Below are positions 5,727 through 8,334 of a stretch of DNA of 8,334 bases, in pieces (the stretch's first letter is position 1; each line of letters opens with the position of its first letter). Under the pieces are notes generated by a model. It did not search any database and had not been told where the DNA came from. It was given only the letters and a program-made list of their open reading frames with translations. Origin of the DNA: Deltaproteobacteria bacterium (lineage in GTDB: Bacteria > Desulfobacterota > Desulfobacteria > Desulfobacterales > Desulfatibacillaceae); the NCBI GenBank assembly GCA_019308705.1, contig JAFDHW010000087.1:1-8334 (forward strand), in the 5' to 3' direction. A program made the translations under genes and the position numbers.

Positions 5727-6362
5727 ATGCGAAACCTGCCCATAAGCCTGTCTTTGGTGGTTCTCCTGGGGGCCCTGGCAGCCGCCGCCCAGCAGGTCCC
5801 CATACACTCCTACACCATGAAGGACGGCGACACCCTGTGGAGGCTGTCGGTCCTGTTTCTGGACGAGCCCGACCCCCAGCGCCTGGCGAAGCTGAACGAC
5901 ATCAAGAACACCCGCAAGGTCCGGCCCGGCAGGGAGCTTTCCATCCCCCTGGAGGCTCCGGCCGCCGTGGTGAACGAGTACCTTGCCGCCCTCCGGGAGG
6001 ACCGCCCGGCGGACGCCTGGTCCATGCTTTCGTCGGCCACCCGCGAGAACTACTCGCTCAGGGATTTCACCAACGCGGTGCGGGAGGTGAATTTCCACAA
6101 GGTCCGGTCCCTGGAAGTGGCCGAATTCTCCGACCCGGCCGAAGGCCCGCCCAGGCTGCGGCTCACCGCCAGGATGGAAAACGACTCCGCCCCCTGGGGG
6201 TTCAACCTGGTGTGGGAAAACGAACACTGGCGGATTTTGCTGTTGGACCTGGCCCAGGGTATGTCCTCGGGAGAAAAGGAAAAGCCCGCCCCTGCGCCCC
6301 CTGGGGAGCCCAGGGCCCCGGACGCGGAAAAGCCCCATCCCCAAGCCCCTCCCACCCCTTGA
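5727..6362 (+). CDS. Exported LysM-domain protein with NTF2-like C-terminal domain
   Basis: With the start at 5727 this is a 211-residue protein. Residues 1-21 form a signal peptide with a short basic start, a Leu/Val-rich core and AAA before QQ as a likely cleavage site. Residues 28-75 are a LysM domain (YTMKDGDTLWRL, then KVRPGRELSIP), which in the family binds peptidoglycan glycan strands. Residues about 78-177 resemble the small NTF2/DUF4878-like fold often found in exported proteins (EYLAALREDRPADAWSML at its start, then NLVWENEHWRILLLDL). The tail from about 178 is rich in Pro, Lys and Glu. It probably acts in the periplasm at the cell wall; no catalytic domain is seen. The frame also has an upstream ATG at 5649 overlapping the previous stop. 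That start would add 26 residues and spoil a normal signal peptide, so 5727 is preferred although its ribosome binding site is poor. A repeat element begins directly after the stop. Confidence 0.8.
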   Translation: MRNLPISLSLVVLLGALAAAAQQVPIHSYTMKDGDTLWRLSVLFLDEPDPQRLAKLNDIKNTRKVRPGRELSIPLEAPAAVVNEYLAALREDRPADAWSMLSSATRENYSLRDFTNAVREVNFHKVRSLEVAEFSDPAEGPPRLRLTARMENDSAPWGFNLVWENEHWRILLLDLAQGMSSGEKEKPAPAPPGEPRAPDAEKPHPQAPPTP

Positions 6363-6448
6363 TTAGCCCGAATTATTCATGAAAAATTTCACCGAATAAA
6401 ATCAGAGACTAAAATCTTTTTCAGGGGCGGCTGAATAATCCGGGCTAA
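6363..6448. repeat. Inverted-repeat element between convergent lysM and larE (copy B)
   Basis: TTAGCCCGAATTATTCA (6363-6379) and TGAATAATCCGGGCTAA (6432-6448) are 17-bp inverted ends with one mismatch, bounding an 86-bp AT-rich unit that stands out from its GC-rich surroundings. The interior carries TGAAAAATTTCA (6380-6391) and two AAAATC direct repeats (6398-6403 and 6412-6417). The same core occurs twice at 137-199. The left end begins at the base after the lysM stop, and the right end contains the larE stop codon. It looks like a MITE/REP-type element used as, or tolerated as, a bidirectional terminator for the two convergent genes. Confidence 0.75.
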
Positions 6449-7245
6449 GGATTCAAACTCCCCGTCCGGTAGCCTTCCAGATCCAGGGCCACGTGGGAAA
6501 ATCCCAGGGCTTTTAACGTTGCCGCGATCTTTTCCCGCAGGCCTTCCTCCGCCAGGCGGCCGATCTCTCCCGGCTCCGCCTCGATGACCGCCACGGTGCC
6601 CCGGCAGCGCACCCGAACCTGGGCCAGGCCCAGGGACAACAGGTAGTCCTCCGCCGCCTCGATGCGCGCCAGTTTCTCTGCTGTCACCGGCTCGCCGTGG
6701 GGGATGCGCGAGGCCAGGCACGCGGCCGAGGGCTTGTTCCACACGGGCAGGCCCATGTCTTTCGCCAGGGCGCGAACCTGCTCCTTGGTGAGGCCCGCCT
6801 CGGCCAGGGGAGCCAAGGCCCGGGCCTCCTCGGCGGCCGCAAGCCCGGGGCGGTGGTCGGAAAAGTCATCCCTGTTCACCCCGTGGGCCAGGGCGGAAAA
6901 CCCCCGCCTTGCCGCCTCCTCCCCCAGCCGGGCCAGGTGCTCCCTTTTGCAGAAAAAGCAACGGTTCGGCGGATTTTGTACGAACCGGGGCAGGCCCATC
7001 TCGCGGGTGGGGACCAGGACGTGCTCCACCCCCAGGCTGGCGGCCAGGGCCACGGATGCGTCGCGCTCCCGCCGGGGCAGGAGGGCCGAGTCCGCGGTTA
7101 CGGCCAGGACGTTTTCCCGGCCCAGGGCCTCCACGGCCAGGGCCAGCACCAGGGAGGAGTCCACGCCCCCGGAAAAGGCCACCGCAAGCTTCCCCGCCCG
7201 GCGCAGGGTTTCCGCCGCGGCCCTTTTTCGTTCCGTAAGGCTCAC
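6445..7245 (-). CDS. larE: ATP-dependent sacrificial sulfur transferase LarE
   Basis: This 266-residue protein is LarE, a PP-loop (N-type ATP pyrophosphatase) enzyme. It adenylates the carboxylates of the nickel-pincer-nucleotide precursor and replaces them with thiocarboxylates. The PP-loop S25-G-G-V-D-S-S31 is intact, followed by HGVNRDDFSDHRPG (121-134) and the family block KPSAAC176LASRIPHGE. C176 falls at the number of the sacrificial cysteine in L. plantarum LarE. C96 and C99 (RCFFCK) add a CxxC pair, as in LarE enzymes that hold a [4Fe-4S] cluster with three cysteines and act catalytically. The start is a GTG at 7245 that overlaps the crotonase stop in GTGA, implying translational coupling; the open frame continues upstream, but that extension lies within the crotonase gene and lacks LarE similarity. 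The TAG stop lies inside the repeat at 6363-6448. LarB and LarC, needed for the same cofactor, are not in the window; the LarA-family protein at 1371-2651 is a candidate client. Confidence 0.92.
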   Translation of the reverse strand: MSLTERKRAAAETLRRAGKLAVAFSGGVDSSLVLALAVEALGRENVLAVTADSALLPRRERDASVALAASLGVEHVLVPTREMGLPRFVQNPPNRCFFCKREHLARLGEEAARRGFSALAHGVNRDDFSDHRPGLAAAEEARALAPLAEAGLTKEQVRALAKDMGLPVWNKPSAACLASRIPHGEPVTAEKLARIEAAEDYLLSLGLAQVRVRCRGTVAVIEAEPGEIGRLAEEGLREKIAATLKALGFSHVALDLEGYRTGSLNP

Positions 7246-8012
7246 CCGCCGTCTTTCCCCTTTTCGGAAAACGCCGTTGCGCCCTGCAGGGTTTCGCCGG
7301 AGTGGATGACCTTCAGGCCCAGGGAGAACTCCAGTTCCAGGGCCTGGCCCATGGGCAGGTTCTGGCCCAGGATGGCCGCCCTCCGGTCGCTTTCCATGCA
7401 CTTTCTGGGAAAGGAGGCGATCGTTTCCGCCAGGGCCTCGGCCTCGTCCCGCGCCTTTCCCGTGGGCACCACCCGGTTGGCCAGGCCGATGAACAGCGCT
7501 TCCTCCGCATTCACCTCCCGGCCGGTGAGGATGAGGTCCATGGCCCGGGAAAGGCCGATCAACCGGGGCAGCCTCTGGGTGCCGCCGTCGATGAGCGGCA
7601 CGCCCCACTTGCGGCAGAACACCCCGAAGACCGCGTCCTCCTCCGCCACCCGCAGGTCGCACCACAGGGCCAGTTCCAGCCCCCCGGCCACGGCGTAGCC
7701 GGAAACCGCCGCGATCACCGGCTTTTTCAAAAACATGCGTGTGGGACCCATGGGCCCGTCCGCGTCCATGTCCGGGTCCAGGTGGTTGGCCTGCTCCCAG
7801 TTTTGGGAGATGGCCTTCAGGTCCGCGCCGGCGCAAAAGCTGCCGCCCGCGCCCCACAGCACCGCCACCCGGGCCTCGTCGTCCGCCTCGAACGCGCGGA
7901 AAGCCTTGGCCAGCGCCGCAGCCGTGGGGCCGTCCACCGCGTTCCTTATTTCCGGCCGGTTGAGCACCACCGTGAACACCGGTCCCTTCTTCTCCGTGTA
8001 CACCTGGTCCAT
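7242..8012 (-). CDS. Enoyl-CoA hydratase/isomerase (crotonase) family protein
   Basis: This 256-residue protein has the crotonase fold signatures. The oxyanion-hole segment is SFCAGADL (58-65), and GYAVAGGLELALWCDLRVAE (105-124) contains E113, equivalent to the first catalytic glutamate of enoyl-CoA hydratase. The region FGVFCRKWGVPLIDGG (129-144) has C133 where classical hydratases have the second glutamate, with D142 further on. It belongs to the crotonase subgroup with a CRxWGVPLIDGGT-type motif, whose reaction is generally unassigned. It may be an isomerase, a hydrolase or a hydratase with different chemistry. It is cytoplasmic. The start ATG at 8012 is chosen because AAAGGA lies seven bases upstream and the domain begins right after it; the open frame reaches 8111, but the extra 33 residues have no domain character. 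It overlaps larE by four bases and diverges from the DctP-like gene. Confidence 0.88.
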   Translation of the reverse strand: MDQVYTEKKGPVFTVVLNRPEIRNAVDGPTAAALAKAFRAFEADDEARVAVLWGAGGSFCAGADLKAISQNWEQANHLDPDMDADGPMGPTRMFLKKPVIAAVSGYAVAGGLELALWCDLRVAEEDAVFGVFCRKWGVPLIDGGTQRLPRLIGLSRAMDLILTGREVNAEEALFIGLANRVVPTGKARDEAEALAETIASFPRKCMESDRRAAILGQNLPMGQALELEFSLGLKVIHSGETLQGATAFSEKGKDGG

Positions 8013-8019
8013 GGAAACG

Positions 8020-8025
8020 TCCTTT
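8020..8025 (-). promoter_or_regulatory. Ribosome binding site deciding the crotonase start
   Basis: On the minus strand this reads AAAGGA, seven bases before the ATG at 8012. The longer frame beginning at 8111 would start upstream of the promoter candidate at 8052-8080, so this site favours the shorter protein. Confidence 0.6.
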
Positions 8026-8051
8026 CCCGCGGGTTTCGCAATCTTCGGGGA

Positions 8052-8080
8052 ATGATACCCCATCTCCCCGCGCTTTTGAA
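8052..8080 (-). promoter_or_regulatory. Sigma-70-like promoter for the crotonase-larE pair
   Basis: On the minus strand, TTCAAA (8075-8080) and TATCAT (8052-8057, five of six matches) are 17 bp apart. Transcription from near 8045 would give a leader of about 33 bases. It would drive the crotonase gene and, through the 4-bp overlap, larE. Confidence 0.4.
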
Positions 8081-8123
8081 ACCACGAGCGAAATTCCCGC
8101 TTTTTTTCCACGGCGCGGTTGGC

Positions 8124-8129
8124 TATAAT
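8124..8129 (+). promoter_or_regulatory. Perfect -10 box upstream of the DctP-like gene
   Basis: A perfect TATAAT lies 68 bp upstream of the start at 8198. At 17-bp spacing the -35 position (8101-8106) is only a T-tract, so the -35 match is weak and an activator may be needed. A second GATAAT follows at 8135-8140. Confidence 0.4.
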
Positions 8130-8197
8130 GGATTGATAATATTTTCCCGCCCGTCCTTGTTGCGGCCAAAGAAAAGTCCAAGCAGAGGGAGATCCCC

Positions 8198-8334
8198 ATG
8201 GTCCGAAAAATCCTCCTTGCTCTTTTTGCGTGCCTGTTTTTGGCGTCCGCGGCCTCCGCCGCCGAGCCCCGGTTCCAGTGGAAGACCGCCACCCTGGCCC
8301 CGGACGGCATCGGCTGGGACAAGCATATGAAGGA
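8198..8334 (+). CDS. TRAP-transporter DctP-like receptor, N-terminal part, cut by window end
   Basis: Only the first 45 codons are present. Residues 1-22 form a clear signal peptide (MVRK, then a Leu/Ala/Phe core and ASA-A cleavage region). The mature start FQWKTATLAPDGIGWDKHMK matches the opening of DctP-family substrate-binding proteins, where W-K-x-A-T-L-A-P begins the first strand. These periplasmic receptors feed TRAP transporters that use sodium or proton gradients to import carboxylic acids and related compounds. The start is supported by GAGGGAG (8185-8191), six bases upstream. The gene diverges from the crotonase-larE pair. The ligand cannot be told from this fragment, and the membrane subunits would lie to the right. 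Confidence 0.75.
   Translation, partial: MVRKILLALFACLFLASAASAAEPRFQWKTATLAPDGIGWDKHMK

Noticed and set aside
8013..8111. 33-residue N-terminal extension of the crotonase
   Set aside because: It would place the start upstream of the best promoter candidate and lacks domain character. The ATG at 8012 has a good ribosome binding site.
7246..8322. Upstream continuation of the larE frame
   Set aside because: The frame stays open to 8322 but runs through the crotonase gene in another frame and has no LarE similarity. The GTG at 7245 begins the family-length protein.

Overview
The window is a strongly GC-rich bacterial chromosome segment with compact genes, heavy G/C preference at third codon positions and mostly short intergenic gaps. 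A small bacterial-type 2x[4Fe-4S] ferredoxin, a LarA-family protein, LarE, a geranylgeranyl-reductase-type flavoprotein and a TRAP-type solute receptor together suggest an anaerobe, most likely a Desulfobacterota (deltaproteobacterial) species. This assignment is inference: there is no rRNA or phylogenetic marker here. No tRNA, rRNA, CRISPR array, phage gene or transposase gene was seen.

Layout. Positions 1-200 hold a nested palindromic repeat element that runs into the 3' end of a class C beta-lactamase-like serine hydrolase (174-1247, minus). Next on the minus strand come a LarA-family protein (1371-2651), a 62-residue ferredoxin (2727-2915), a PilZ-domain protein (3151-3510) and a class I SAM-dependent methyltransferase (3626-4312). 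A divergent gap of about 150 bp leads to two plus-strand genes: a geranylgeranyl-reductase-family flavoprotein (4462-5649) and an exported LysM protein (5727-6362). A second repeat element (6363-6448) fills the gap to a convergent minus-strand pair, larE (6445-7245) and a crotonase-family protein (7242-8012), which overlap by 4 bp. At the right edge, divergent from the crotonase, a TRAP-transporter DctP-like receptor begins (8198, cut by the window end). No stretch over 300 bp lacks a gene.

How the parts may fit. The clearest functional thread is nickel-pincer-nucleotide (NPN) chemistry. The LarA-family protein keeps the histidines and lysine that hold the cofactor in lactate racemase, with near-identical spacing. 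LarE, the sulfur donor of NPN synthesis, lies about 3.8 kb away, with its sacrificial cysteine at position 176 and an additional CxxC pair as in [4Fe-4S]-type LarE enzymes. LarB and LarC are not in the window. A ferredoxin directly upstream of the LarA-family gene, and a TRAP receptor and an acyl-CoA enzyme next to larE, fit metabolism of a hydroxy or carboxylic acid, but the substrate cannot be read from this sequence.

The second theme is a dispersed repeat with the core TGAATAATCCGGGCTA. It occurs four times in two clusters, always at gene 3' ends. It forms an inverted pair between lysM and larE, supplies the larE stop codon and supplies the C-terminal codons of the serine hydrolase.
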